Source: Armigeres subalbatus (Eukaryota; Arthropoda; Insecta; Diptera; Culicidae). Taken from it: a stretch of 64,000 nucleotides of DNA. Below, in pieces: positions 22,914 to 34,739 of the stretch; position 1 is the first letter of the stretch, and every line of letters starts with the position of its first letter. The position numbers and the translations under genes were made by a program. The notes under the pieces were generated by a model. That model was not told the DNA's origin and did no database searches. It worked only from the letters and a program-made list of their open reading frames with translations. Location of the stretch: assembly GCF_024139115.2 (NCBI RefSeq), contig NC_085140.1, positions 414,234,283-414,298,282 on the forward strand. Reading direction: 5' to 3'.

Positions 22914-23740
22914 CTAATAATGTATGTTATGGAATATGTCGACTTAATTTTAATTTAATCGGCAAAACGCAAAACTTTTTAAAAACAACCAGTGTCTTTG
23001 CAGTTTTTGTTTTAAGAAGGTCAACTAATAGTAAGCGAATAATGGGCAAATCTATTAACGATTTTTTTTTTCAAATATTTTGCTGATAAAAAGAACCAAC
23101 TATTCACTATTGGAAAAAGAATATGTTACACCTTGAAAAAAAAATTAACTATGTCAATACCCGGGTAGAAGCCATGAATAACATAACAAACATGATATGG
23201 ATTTGATTGATATAAGAGATAAAAGAACAGGCAACAATATCAAAAATTAAAAAAAATCATTCAAATATCCAAATATGCTGCGTTTATTCCGTATTTTCTT
23301 CGAAATGATCTGGTCAGCCTACTCTGGTTTTCTCTCTGCTTACTCAATATCTTCCGTCAGTCGCAAAATAAATCTACGACACAATAAAAAGAAATCTCAT
23401 TTTTGATCCTTTGATAACTTGCACTCATAACTTCATTCTTATATGCAGACATAATCTGATTCAATCATCCAGTATCTCTTCGTTCATCGTTAGGGAAAAA
23501 ATATAAAAACATACAGTGATACAAACATGCCGGTTTTTTTTCACGTGGGTAAAGAAACATGCTATTTGAATTAAAATTATTCACGTTTTTCTTCCATACC
23601 AAACTTAAAGGAAAATATAAATAGAAGCAGAAGCAAAACAAATTGGTCTTCAACATATTTCCTTTACCACTACAAGCTCCGCAAAAAAAAAAAACAGCTG
23701 ATGGCATGCACTACCGGCATGCAGACTAGATCATTTGTTT
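22914..23740. other. Intergenic DNA upstream of the first P450
   Basis: AT-rich, no gene or recognised repeat. Confidence 0.4.
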
Positions 23741-24103
23741 TGGTTTTGATTTTGTACGCATGGTGAACTGTTCAGTGTTCACGAAGCAGCTCATGTATAT
23801 TGATACGAGCTGTGTTTGGAAAAATGAACTCCATAATTATCCAAATGTTGTCGTTCTTTATTCATTCATTCAACCGAAACAAATGCGTAATACCAGTGAG
23901 ATCATTTCGTATATTCTATTTCCAACTACTATGTGTGTGTGTTTTGTTTATACCATTCATACAGTTCTACAAGTCTACAGTCTGGAGCAATCAGTTACGA
24001 TTGAGATTTCGTTGAGATAGCACTTTACTTTGTTCGATGTGATATCGCAGTCCATGGCTTATGGACGTTTAAACTTTTCAGTGATATAAAACTGCAGCCA
24101 AAT
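23741..24103 (+). promoter_or_regulatory. Conserved upstream region of the 24104 P450
   Basis: About 350 bp aligns with the reverse complement of 55915-56280, upstream of the paralogue at 54372-55914. Shared blocks include AAATGCGTAAT, GATCATTTCGTATAT, ATCAGTTACGATTGAGATTT, GATATCGCNGTCC and TTCAGTGATNTAAAACT. The last holds a TCAGT initiator only ~25 bp before the ATG, so the 5' leader may be very short. Conservation may be duplication age, constraint, or both. Confidence 0.55.
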
Positions 24104-25646
24104 ATGGACACTGTCACATCAATACTCATATCAGCTGTTATTATTTTGATTTCCTACGGGTTCTACCTTTTGCGAAAACAACTGCGCTTTTTCGCCGATC
24201 TCAACATACCACATATTCCGGCCAGTTTCGATCTGATCGACAAAACAGCGCATCCGGTGAAGCAGTTCCAAAAATGGTACCAGCAATTCAAAGGTCAACA
24301 TCAATTGACGGGGACGTTCATGGTAATTAAACCAATCGTCATCCCGCTGGATTTGGAGCTGATAAAATGTATCTTTGTGAAGGATTTCCAATACTTTCAA
24401 AATCGTGGGATATACTACAACGAGAAAGATGATCCACTTTCTGCGCATCTGTTCAGTTTGGAAGGAGCCAAGTGGAGGAATTTACGATCGAAAATATCAC
24501 CGACCTTTACCTCTGGTAAAATGAAAATGATGTACCCAACGATGGTTGCTGCTGGAAACCAATTTAGAGAATATTTGAACGAAAAAGCAACGCTGGAAAG
24601 CGAATTTGAAATGAGAGATTTGCTGGCAAGATTCACGACCGATATCATTGGAACATGCGCATTTGGTATTGAGTGCAATTCGATGCAGGAACCGAACTCA
24701 AAGTTTAGAGAAATGAGTCGCAAGCATTTTGAAACACGTCGAAGTGAATTAAAAGATTTGTTTAAAATGGCTTTTCCTGATTTGGCACGATTTTTGGGTG
24801 TCAAGGAAATTCTCCCCGACGTTTCGGAATTTTTCATGAACGTGGTAAAGAGCACCATCGAATACCGAGTCAAAAACAAGGTTAGTCGGAATGATTTCAT
24901 GGACTTATATATAAAAATTCTGGAGGAGCAGAAGCCTGATTCAGATCAACTTACGATAAATGAGATTGCGGCACAAGCTTACGTATTTTTCATCGCCGGT
25001 TTTGAAACATCATCAACGACAATGACATGGGCGTTGCATGAACTCTCACGTAACCCGGATATTCAAGAGAAGGGAAGAAAATGTGTTCAGGAGGTACTTG
25101 AAAAACACAAAGGTGTTATGAGTTATGAAGCCATTATGGAGATGACTTACATCGACCAGATCATTAATGGTTTGGATTTTATACCATTTATGAATAGTAA
25201 TTTCATAAACTCATTTTTCACTCTTTTCAGAAACATTGCGGCTTTATCCACCGGTTCCGCTACATTTCCGGGTAGCCACCAAAGATTACCATGTTCCCAA
25301 TACGGATGTAGTTCTTCCGGCTGGAACTGCAACCATGATTCCCGTCTACGCAATCCATCGCGATGAGGACATTTTCCCTGAACCGGAGAAATTCGATCCG
25401 AATCGTTTCTGCCCGGAAGAGGTTAGCAAACGACACCCGTACGCGTGGACCCCGTTTGGCGAAGGGCCACGCATTTGCATCGGGGTGAGGTTCGGAATGA
25501 TGCAGGCCCGCATCGGATTGGTGCTGTTGTTGAATAATTTCCGATTCTCACAGGGTCCCAAAAGCAGTAAGGAGTTGGAGTTTGTGACACATAATTTAAT
25601 ACTGACTCCTAAACAGGGACTTTGGTTGAAGGTGGAGAAAATTTGA
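24104..25646 (+). CDS. Cytochrome P450, CYP6 family (copy 1)
   Basis: Exon 1 24104-25169 and exon 2 25231-25646, joined over a 61-bp GT-AG intron in phase 1, give 493 residues, normal for CYP6. A membrane anchor (residues ~4-23) is followed by a Pro-rich hinge. Class motifs: C-helix WRNLR, I-helix oxygen-binding AGFETSS, K-helix ETLR (356-359), FDPNRF (410-415) and heme loop [11 protein letters not shown] with axial Cys438. [10 protein letters not shown] and [10 protein letters not shown] are typical of CYP6. Expected role: ER-anchored NADPH-P450-reductase-dependent monooxygenation of xenobiotics or endogenous lipophiles; the substrate cannot be read. It differs from the 54372 copy at roughly 38 residues by eye. 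It is convergent with the 27870 gene. AATAAA lies at 25935. Subfamily not assigned. Confidence 0.93.
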
Positions 25647-25934
25647 TTCAATGTTATTGGAAACAGAGTCATAATATTCCAAGATATCAGGATTAACCAA
25701 CAAACATTAAATACGGGTGAAGCATTTATACAGCCAAAAATGGCCTTCTTCAGTTAGCCAACTAGCTTATTTGGCTTAAATTTTTGTTAGGATGTAATCT
25801 ATGTTATTAATTTCTTCTAGTCTATTTCAGTCAACTAATTATACGATAGTATTTTCGAAAATTGTGAATTTATCAGTATAAGATTCAGTTTTGTACTTCA
25901 CAAGGACAAGAATCGAAGGAACAATGTGTTTCAA

Positions 25935-25940
25935 AATAAA
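25935..25940 (+). terminator. Polyadenylation signal AATAAA
   Basis: About 290 bp after the stop codon of the 24104 P450; the first clear plus-strand AATAAA. Confidence 0.4.
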
Positions 25941-26049
25941 TAATGTTCGAAACACATGATATCAGAGGGTGTCATGCAGCGCATAATAATCTTTTTTGCT
26001 ATAAGCTGAACTAATTGACAGTTAAACAATGCACAAGGTGGGCCTTCAT

Positions 26050-26880
26050 ACGAAGGAACGGTCAAAACTATCAACACATGATTTCGAAGATTGTTTACAT
26101 TCGATGATATTTTTTGGTAAATAAACTATATTTGGTGTGGGTGTGAATCTTTTTTGAACCCAGTTGTTTTTTCTGGAGGCCATAGTAGGCCCGACCTCTA
26201 CAGATGATGCGCCTTCGTATCTCACGACTAACATTATTATCAGCCGTTAGCAAGGATCCAAAATAGAAGAATTCAACGACTACACACAAAAAAAGCGTTC
26301 CGCGGCTTTTACATCCGGCTGTCTGCATGACAGCTTCTAGCGCAATGTCAAACAGCAGGCACGAAGTTCCATCCAGTGTGGTTATCAGTCTGGTAAGCTT
26401 CCCAGGGAAGATGTTCTCGTCCATAATTTTTCTTAGCTCTATGTGGTCTATATTGTCGTATGTCGTCTTGAAAACGATAAACAGATTATGCGTTGCGTTG
26501 GGACCGTCCCAGCATTTTTGTAGGATTTGTTGTCGAGCGGACGTCAACATAGTCGGCTTGATAACATCCCACGAACTCGTTCACTATTGGTGATCGTCGT
26601 CTATCAGATGATCTGGGTTATCACTTTGTAAATGACATTGAGGACTGTGATTGCTCGAAAGTTCTCACACTCTGGCTTGTTGCCTCTCTTGTAGATGGGT
26701 CATATAACCTCTTTCTTCCACTCCTTCGGTAGCTGTTCAATTTCGAACATTCAAATCTGACGTGTAATCTGTGTAGTAAGTCTTGGCGATCCTTCAACGA
26801 TGGCATCAACAGGAATTCGAGAGCATAAATGGAGGGTGGTCGGCCGTACATAACCAAAGAGTGGAGTCAAAATCTGCAAT
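26050..26880 (-). pseudogene. Decayed LINE reverse transcriptase
   Basis: Minus-strand fragments in broken frames: a PIYKRGNKPECENFRAITVL-like block near 26640-26720, FIVFKTTYDNIDHIEL with PGKLTRLI (RT palm region, near 26400-26490), and FYFGSLLTADNNVSREIRRRI with GRAYYGLQKK (near 26130-26270). These are the ordered landmarks of an insect non-LTR retrotransposon. The YXDD block is not recovered. In-frame stops make it dead. Confidence 0.7.
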
Positions 26881-26939
26881 TGAAGTTTGCGCTTGACTGG
26901 AATCCGGCAGGACATCGTAGTAGAAGCAGACCCAAGGGC

Positions 26940-27212
26940 TCAAATCTTCTTCTTGTATATACATAAAAATGAATTTCTGTCTGGCTGAACCTTATAGACT
27001 CCAGAACTATTAAACCGATCGGCGTGAAAAAATGTGTGCAGAGGTTTTTGAGGCCCGGGAAGGTTCTCAAGATGGTTCGAGACCCCTCCCTCCTTTGGAA
27101 AGGGGGCTCCTATACAAATGAAACAGAAATTTCTACACAACCTCGAGAACTAAGCAGAGAATAAATCAATTTTAGGCGGAACGTAGTTCGTCGGGTCTAC
27201 TAGTAGAGAAAT
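26940..27212 (+). mobile_element. Probable non-autonomous Helitron relic
   Basis: TATATACATAAAAATGAATTTC and ACTATTAAACCGATCGGCGTG are characteristic of widespread arthropod Helitron 5' regions, and the stretch ends GTTCGTCGGGTCTACTAGT, a CTAGT-type 3' end. Family assignment is from memory. Confidence 0.45.
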
Positions 27213-27830
27213 AAAAGAAGTCGACAGGAATCTGTATTGAACCCAGTTCAAGGCTAAAACGAGCGGCCGCCCAGGATGGAGATCTCTCACGTTTTATGTA
27301 TCGCCATGGATGCTTACGACCAGGGACGGGAATGATTGACATTTCTTTTTACCATTAATCCGGGCATGCAACCACAGCGGCAGCGAAGGCGACGAAAGTC
27401 AGCACATACTTTTACTAATATCCAATATATCAGAGAATCACAGTGTTTTACTGTATTTTTCCCAACACTGCTCACTGACCAATTTGTTATGAAATCGGCT
27501 ATCTACACCAGTGAATGTCAGATTTTCCTACAATTATGTAAAGAAACAGCCAAAATCTGTACTAGGCATATGCGAAATTACTAGATTCTAATACAAATAT
27601 TGTATAGGACCATACAATTTTGAAAGCCTTTCTTACAATATCTGTATATGAAGCTTACATTTCCTTATGCAGAATTGAAAGAAAATCTTACTTCTGCTGG
27701 TTGAGCAAAATTACCTACCATTGGTAGGTAATGGCAAAATGAAAAACACGGACAGATTTTCGGGAAGGAACGATTTTACCGAATAATACAAACATCGGTC
27801 TCACTTGAAATTACTTCTATAGAATATTAA
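27213..27830. other. Intergenic DNA between convergent P450 genes
   Basis: No gene seen; ATTACCTACCATTGGTAGGTAAT near 27710-27732 is a short palindrome. Confidence 0.4.
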
Positions 27831-27869
27831 AGTACGTTTATTTATTACAACCAAAACTTGAAAACCACT

Positions 27870-29425
27870 TCATACTTTCTCCACTTTCAACCACAACCCA
27901 CCCTTTGGAGTAAGAATTCCGCTTTTTACATCTATTTCTAGTGGCACTTGGCACTTCTCGCCGATGGTAAACTTAAAGCTATTTAGCAAATAGGCCAATC
28001 CAATCCTGGCTTGCATCATGCCAAAACGCAAACCGATACAAATTCTCGGACCTTCACCGAATGGAGTCCACGCGTAGGGATGCCGTTTTTGCTCCTCTTC
28101 TGGGCTGAACCGTTCAGGATCAAACTTCTCAGGATCGGGGAAAATCTGAGGGTCATGATGGATACCATAAACGGGAATGAACAAGCGGGTGCCAGCCTCG
28201 ATCACATGTTTGGTTTCCGGTACTTTGTAGTCCTTAGTTGTCACACGGAAATGTATTGGAACTGGTGGATACTTACGCAGAGTCTCTGGAATAAAATCAT
28301 CAATTAGAAAGACTGATCAGTCAGATACTTTTTATCCAACTTACCGTTCAAAATTTGATCCAGATATTTCATACTAGTGATAGATTCATATGTCATTTGC
28401 CCGTTGTGCTTCCCCAAGACATCTTTGACATGTTGCCTTCCTTTTTCTTGAACATGCTGGTTTACAGAAAGTTCATAAAGCGTCCAAGTCAATAACGTAG
28501 AACTTGTTTCGAACCCAGCCAAATAGAATACAAACGCTTGAGCGGCAATTTCATTGAACGACAAAAGCCCTTCTCCACTTTTGGTATCATCCGGATTTCT
28601 CATTTGTATCAGCAAATCCATGAAATCATTTCTTCGAACATTGTTCTTCAACCGATAATCAATTGTTTCTCTGACTGCGTTCATGAAGAAATCTGAAACG
28701 TCAGTCGGAATCATCTTCACCCCCAGCTTCCTCGCAACAGATGGCATGGAGTTAGTCAGAAACATTTTTGGTTTTGGGATCGGCGTCGAAAACAGCTTTC
28801 GACCCATAGCTCTAAATTGCGCGTCAGGATCTTTGATCGAGTTGCACTCAATCCCGAAGGCGCACATCCCGATAACGTCCGTAGTAAACCGCGCCAACAA
28901 ATCTTTCAACTCGAACTCACTCTCGTGTTGTACCTTCTCAATCATAAAATCATGAAACTGTTTCCCCGCCGCCACAATCGTTGGAAACATCATCTTCATC
29001 TTGCCGGAGGTGAACGTCGGCGACAATTTATGCCGAAGCATTTTCCATTTGTTACCCTCCAGGTTGAACATGTGCGCTGTTAGTGGATCAGCATTCTCGC
29101 TGTAGAAGTTACCCCGATCATGGAAGTATTGGAAATCTTTCACAAATATACACTTCAGAAGGTCCAAATCCGTTATAACGGCAAGCGGTTTGGTAAACAT
29201 ATAAACACCGCCGAACGAACCTTGGCCTTTGAGTTCATTGTAGAACTTTTGGAACAGTTGGCCCATCTGCACCGTCCGATTCATTTCCTTCACGTTTCCG
29301 TATAACAATTCTGGTTTTACGAACGGGATGCCACGATCAGCCCAATACTTATTTTTCTTGTCTAGATACAGATAGGCCGCCAATGCGATCATCACCGCGG
29401 CGATTAGCAGATCCAATGGTTCCAT
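27870..29425 (-). CDS. Cytochrome P450, CYP6 family (copy 2)
   Basis: Exon 1 29425-28345 and exon 2 28285-27870, with a 59-bp intron (GTAAGT...TTCCAG, phase 1), give 498 residues. N-terminal anchor [16 protein letters not shown], then WADRGIPF hinge. C-helix WKMLR, I-helix AGFETSS, K-helix ETLR (361-364), FDPERF, heme loop [11 protein letters not shown] with Cys443. Same intron site and the same 416-bp second exon as the other three copies. It is tandem with 40403-41960 and differs from it at about 30 residues by eye. A minus-strand AATAAA lies near 27840. ER monooxygenase; substrate unknown. All motifs intact. Confidence 0.93.
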
Positions 29426-29760
29426 GATGCTGCTTATGTATCACACATGCGCCACTCAGAATTTTTCGAACGAATCGATGCTTTAACTTTTACCACCGAG
29501 CAATGACACCGCTTGTCAGAGACTACCCTACTTGCAGAAAAATCGATGATGTTTTATTGGCTGGCTATACACAATTCTTCACCAATGTGAGATTGTGATA
29601 TGGTTCTTATTGGTGTAGTATCATGATGATGGTGCTCTTCGGGTAGATTGTAGGGTGGATTCCCTGGATAGCTGATTTACGTTGTTGGTTCGTATTGAGT
29701 CAGGCAAGAGAAGCATGGTCGAAGGAGCCCTCACCGGATGAAAATTAAATTCTGATAACA
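29426..29760 (-). promoter_or_regulatory. Conserved upstream region of the 27870 P450
   Basis: About 330 bp aligns with 41961-42300 upstream of the tandem copy, including GATGCTGCTTATGT next to the ATG, GATGTTTTATTGGCTG, TGGATTCCCTGGAT and CAGGCAAGAGAAGCATGG (plus-strand spelling). No TATA was placed with confidence. Confidence 0.5.
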
Positions 29761-29779
29761 ATAAACCGTGATTCATCCA

Positions 29780-30190
29780 CCTAGTGGTGGTTGTGCCTTT
29801 CTTGTACATTAGATATACTAAACAATTTCAAAGAGATTTTCATTGCGTGTTTATTGTATGAAAATCTCATTTTGGACATAACTTCTGATCACATAGTCCG
29901 ATCTGGCCAATTTTCAATAGGAAACAATGAGAAACGGTTTCCCATCGAATGCAGCTTGTTGCAAGCATATAGGTTCATGGTAAATTCCTAAAACATGAGT
30001 AAGTTTTATTTTTCCCACATACATACACACACGCATGCACACACATACATACATCATCTCAATTCGTCGAGCTGAGTCGATTGGTATATAACACACTATG
30101 GGTCTCCGGGCCTTCTATCACAAAATCGTTTTTGAAGTGAATATATAGCCTTTTCGTTACACCTTGGTGTACGAGAAAAGCAAAAATATT
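29780..30190. repeat. Dispersed repeat with CA-rich tract and CGTCGAGCTGAGTCGATT motif
   Basis: The order of blocks (ATAACTTNTGATCACATAGTC, a CATACATACACACA tract, TCGTCGAGCTGAGTCGATTGGTATATA, GGGTCTCCGGGCCTTCTATCA, then TACACCTTGGTGTACGAGAAA) recurs at 37190-37460, with partial copies at 36670-36830 and 43010-43060. It is a mosquito dispersed repeat of unknown class. Confidence 0.6.
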
Positions 30191-30439
30191 AATTCCCCTT
30201 GTCTATCTGTGGCAAGGTAGTGCAAAAAGCAACCTACCTCAGTACTTTTGGAAGGTAAGTTTCATTGTTTTCAAATGTTTTGCGCTTAGTTCATTATAAT
30301 TAAACTTTCTCTGAAAGGATAAAAAACATATTTTTGTAGAAAATCAGCAGATCAGACTATCCGTCAACATGTCAAAAACAATTTAGATAGTAAGAACAGG
30401 CTTAATAGAGGACAACGTATACTTGGGCTAACGAATGGC

Positions 30440-30828
30440 TTCCGAAAATCTACATCTCGATGTTCTATATCTCGATATCGACAGTCCCTATGTCTATGGT
30501 TTCCTCAGTCCCTTCAATCTACATACATTTGGGGTCGCTACATCTCGATAACCTCCCTATCTCGATATCTCTTTATCTCGATGTGTTCTGATCATATTTT
30601 TTCAGGATTCACTCTCCTCATGTCGATATGTTAAAAATTTTAGGCTACTAGACCATCTTTGGGCAATAACAAACACATCAACAACAGGAAACGACATTTG
30701 TTTTGTTGTCTTTTTTCATAGCAACTAGCTTTTTTGGATCTAGTACCCGTTTAAATTTTTTTCCATTCCTCGATCTCTCCCTATCTCGATGGTCCCTTCA
30801 ATATCGAGATGTGGAGAGGCGACTGTAC
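30440..30828 (-). mobile_element. MITE with TACAGTCG termini (copy 1)
   Basis: The reverse complement of this stretch aligns along its length with 34075-34411: CTCTCCACATCTCGA, GGTCTAGTAG, ATATCGACAT, CCCAAATGTATGTAGATTGAAGGGA, GAACATCNNGATGTAGA. The termini contain TACAGTCG, suggesting a TA-target mariner-like MITE. One terminus is decayed. Confidence 0.65.
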
Positions 30829-31003
30829 TAGCAGACAAATTCGTAGACGCATCATGACACGAAATAACTTACTTTGAACTCTGCAATACGAATAATCACA
30901 GAAAAAATAATGAAAACTAATCAGCGCGTAAAATATACACACGGGGAAAATTACACTATTCTGAGCACTCATGAATCTTTTCCATCAATTTCACCCTAAA
31001 TGT

Positions 31004-31175
31004 ATGCAATTTGTATAGCATTATACCACTTTATCGAATAAATAGTGGCATAATGCAATACAAATTGCATACATCCAAGCGAAAATATCGTATAAAATTG
31101 TAATCGAAAGTAATGCACATAAGGGGAACGCTCTTTTTGGCATTCCCTTTATGTGCATTACTTTCGTGTAAATTT
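31004..31175. repeat. Two adjacent long hairpins
   Basis: TGTATGCAATTTGTATNGCATTATNCCACT at 31004-31031 is mirrored at 31044-31072. Directly after it, CGAAAGTAATGCACATAAGGG (31106-31126) is mirrored at 31144-31166. Both have loops of 10-15 bases. Confidence 0.7.
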
Positions 31176-31383
31176 CAACAACTTTTTCTATCTGTAAATA
31201 GTGAATGGAGACTCCCATCTTAGTCTGAATAACGAGGAGGTAAACATATGCAGTGTTGCTTTTAGACAAAATTTCCCTTCTCCAAATCTGCCAACGATAA
31301 TTCTCGCATGATTTTTGAGAACGTCGAATGTCCAAAAAATGACACTCTTTGTCTTCTTTCTTTTTCGATTATTACCATACACA

Positions 31384-31555
31384 CTTAAAATAAATTCGGT
31401 AAAATTTTACCGAAACCTCAACAGCAGAACTGTTCGGTAAATAATTTAACTGATTTTCGGTGATTTTGACAGTTGAGCAATGGAAAAAAATACAAAAAAT
31501 CTGTAAAATAAATTACCGAACACGGTGAAATGAGGAAAGTGTGTACCATACTAAC
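31384..31555. mobile_element. MITE-like element with TTCGGTAAA/TTTACCGAA repeats
   Basis: ATTCGGTAAAATTTTACCGAA near 31395, TTCGGTAAAT near 31434 and AATTACCGAACACGG near 31511 form repeated dyads in an AT-rich stretch. Class and ends unresolved. Confidence 0.45.
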
Positions 31556-31683
31556 ATTTGTGTGTGGTATGAATCAGTCTATAACACGGATCAGTCTATG
31601 AAAGCTCTTGCACACCCTGTGCATGTAAGGTATAGCCATTACTGCTGGCAGTTGTAAGGAGGATTCCAAAGTGCAAGGACATC

Positions 31684-31796
31684 GAGCTGTGTTGGGTGAT
31701 TCTCCGTTGTTGTCTAAGCTACATATTTGGCGATCCTGCCAAGAGTTTAATTCTATTACTGTAGCAAAAATGGAGAATCACCCAGCACAAGCTCGC
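31684..31796. repeat. Inverted repeat
   Basis: GAGCTGTGTTGGGTGATTCTCC is mirrored, with few mismatches, by GGAGAATCACCCAGCACAAGCTC. No coding role seen. Confidence 0.6.
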
Positions 31797-32340
31797 GGTG
31801 ATGGTGTAAAAGGGATTTTCCTACTGCTTATCCGAGCGCGCAAAGGAGTTGTTGTGTTTTTGTTTTGTTTTATCTTTTTGTTTTCATAACAGCAGTGCAC
31901 GGTAGTGAAAATATAACAAATTGAGTATGGTGCAATTTGTTATATTGTGCTGAGACTGATCGGGGTGAAGTGATAGAGCATAGTTTGAGGGGGTCGGGAT
32001 TGAGGAAATAAAACGCCTGGCCCTATGAATTTGGAATTGTTGTTGCTCCTATTGGGCCCAACATAGACATTCACAGAGTGTTGGCGTATTGGTGTACGTT
32101 ACTATAGGAACGGCCTTTCCAAACAGATGTTATTGTTTGTTTCTTTGCATCTGGACCTGCCAAATAGACGAACTGGGTAAAATGTGTAGTGTTTTTGGTG
32201 TGAGGTTTATTTTATATGGAAAAACACAGTTTAGCTGCTGAATGTTCTTGCTGATTGGGATTGTTATAGGGTTGTGAATGGTTAAAGTTACTGCATGCAA
32301 CTTTGTGACTAGTAAAGAATCGATGTGGAGGCATAATGGA

Positions 32341-32990
32341 TTTATTGGAAGCGGACGAAGTGACGGAAGCGGATCGGGATGACCGCGCAATAGAATGTAG
32401 GAAGCGGATCGGGATGACCGCGTAATGAAATTTAGGAAGCGGATCGGGACGACCGTGCAATGGAATGTAGCAAGCGGATCGGGATGACCGCGCAATGAAA
32501 TATAGGAAGCAGATCGGGACGACCGCGCAATGGAATGTAGCAAGCGGACCGCGCAATGGAATGTAGGAAGCGGATCGGGATGACCGCGCAATGAAATTTA
32601 GGAAGCGGATTGGGACGACTGCGCAATGGAATGTAGTAAGCGGATCGAGATGACCGCGCAATCAAATTTAGGAAGCGGATCGGGATGACCGCGCAACGGA
32701 ATGTAGGAAGCGGATCGGGATGACCGCGCAATGAAATTGAGGAAGCGGATCCAAATGACCGCGCAAATAAATTTAGGAAACGGATCGGGAGGATCGGGTG
32801 ATGGAAGCGGATCGGGATGATTGCGCAATGGAATGTAGGAAGCGGATTGGAATGACCACACAATGATATTTGGGAAGTGGATCTAGAGGACCGCGCAATG
32901 TAATATAGGCAGCGGATCGGAATGACCGTGTAATTAAATTTAGAAAGCAGATTGAAAAGTTAGAAACGGATCGGGGTGCTCGTGCAATGA
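32341..32990. repeat. 35-bp minisatellite, about 18 units
   Basis: Unit: AGGAAGCGGATCGGGATGACCGCGCAATGGAATGT less variants, decaying after 32860. Because 35 is not a multiple of 3 and the minus strand has few stops, all three minus frames stay open, giving overlapping ORFs of 125-153 codons (SRSASYIPLRGHPDPL-type). These are judged repeat artefacts. Confidence 0.9.
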
Positions 32991-33983
32991 AATGCGCGGT
33001 GAGGTAGTAGAGGGATATCTGGAAGACCACGATGTCAATGCGTAGGGAGTAACTTGCGATGGCCACGCAATGAAATGTTGAAAACAAATAAAAATGATTG
33101 TGAATGTGGTCGTGAAGAGCCTCGTAGTTGGAGTTGCTGGTCGCTCTCAATATGGGTTAACTAGAGCTGGAGCAATGCAGAGTATGTGGATAGACGAGGT
33201 CTCGATTTTTGCGGTGTGCTGCTGTAAGAACCAAGCAGTGATCTGATTTCAATTTTTGAAATTTGGTCGGATAATTCAATTTACATTTAACTTACTAAGT
33301 TACTTGGAAGATCTGCCTCCTGGACGACTCCCAGCTATCGCCTTAATATGTACCAATTTCGTTCGACATCCTTTATTTCAGTATGGAGGCTACTGGCCTC
33401 TAGTAACAAGGACGATGGAGCTCGGTGTTTGAGAGCCTATTGTGGCTACCAGTGGCGCCGGGAGTGGGTGGGACAGGTAGGACATGTCCTACGCATGAAT
33501 TTTCCTGGGTGGGACAGTCAAAGCATTGTCCTACCCATGATTCTGGTAAGAACATATGAAGTCATTGGATGGCAAGAATTTGTGTGTTAGCAGAAGATGA
33601 TTTTAAAGTTAATCAGAGTCTAAACAATAATCATAGATGTTTTTGGGATCCTAAAGCAATAGACTACTGATTGATTGTTGTTTAAGACTTCAGGCACTTT
33701 AAAATCCCTAAAGCGCTCAAAGATGTCTATGTTTTACAGAGGTGAAATAGAAGTTGCTGAAATCTGCAAATACGATTAATTAAATATTTTAGACGTTATG
33801 ATTAAGCACGATTGAATGGATTATTCAAAGCCCACGGAAAAAGTCTTCTTCAAACCTCAAAAGGTCTATTGAAATCTGAGGAACCAGAAACATACCGAAG
33901 ACCGCTCTTAAAGGGTTCTGAGCTCCGAAAACAGATTCTTCGAGACGAGCCAGCCTCAGGCTGAAAGTCTCGGTAATCTATAT

Positions 33984-34062
33984 CAGCGGTTCTCAACCTG
34001 GGGTACATGTACCCCTGGGAGTACCTTCGCCGGCCCCAGGGGATACCTCGGACAAGAATGAG
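33984..34062 (+). mobile_element. hAT-type 5' terminus (CAGCGGTTCTCAACC)
   Basis: CAGCGGTTCTCAACCTGGGG is a common hAT terminal sequence. It is followed by the palindromic TACATGTACCCCTGGG. The matching 3' end was not found. The same inner sequence precedes the 5.6-kb array. Confidence 0.6.
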
Positions 34063-34074
34063 TAGTGGCGGCTC

Positions 34075-34411
34075 TACAGTCGCATCTCCACATCTCGAGA
34101 GGAAGGAAAATTGAAAGAGTTACTAGATCGATAAAAGCTCGTTGCAATGAAAAACGATAACAAAACAAATGTCATCTCTTGTTTTTGTTATGTTTGTTAT
34201 TGTCCAAAACTGGTCTAGTAGTCTAGAGATTCGAATATATCGACATAGGAAGTGAGAATTCTGAACAAAATATGACCAGAAGATATCGAGATAGAGAAGT
34301 TAGCGAGATGTAGAAATCCCAAATGTATGTAGATTGAAGGGACCGATAAAACCATCGACATAGGGAGAGACTTCGAGAAATAGAACATCATGATGTAGAG
34401 AGTCGACTGTA
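34075..34411 (+). mobile_element. MITE with TACAGTCG termini (copy 2)
   Basis: Ends TACAGTCGCATCTCCACATC and GATGTAGAGAGTCGACTGTA are inverted repeats, consistent with a TA target site. It aligns with 30440-30828 in reverse and is inserted in the hAT-type sequence starting at 33984. Confidence 0.75.
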
Positions 34412-34739
34412 TTACAATTCCAATTAAACTTATTGATAAAGTTTGATAATTGTGATTTTTTTTATTTCAAGTCTTGTACATAATATGCATGACGATTAGT
34501 AAATCAAAGCTTATTGAATCCTGCCCTCCAAAACGAGCACAGTGTATAAAGGGCGATAAAAAGATCAAAAGGACAAAACGTCGAATGAACAAATTTGAAA
34601 AAAACTTCAATGCAATCAATCTATTCGCTTCTGAACTAAAATCTAGAGTCTGATGGTACGAAAGTCTCCATTTGAGAGGCATGAATGCTTTTTTTTTATG
34701 AAAAGTTCAGTTGCTTCGTTGCAAGAGAATTAGAAGAAT

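Noticed and set aside
24131..24900. Antisense ORFs of 105-161 codons over the P450 exons (also 54337-55869, 28683-29305)
   Set aside because: They mirror the coding strand's codon bias and recur in both paralogues only because the genes are similar.
32130..33150. Several minus-strand ORFs of 87-153 codons
   Set aside because: They are the 35-bp minisatellite read in different phases.
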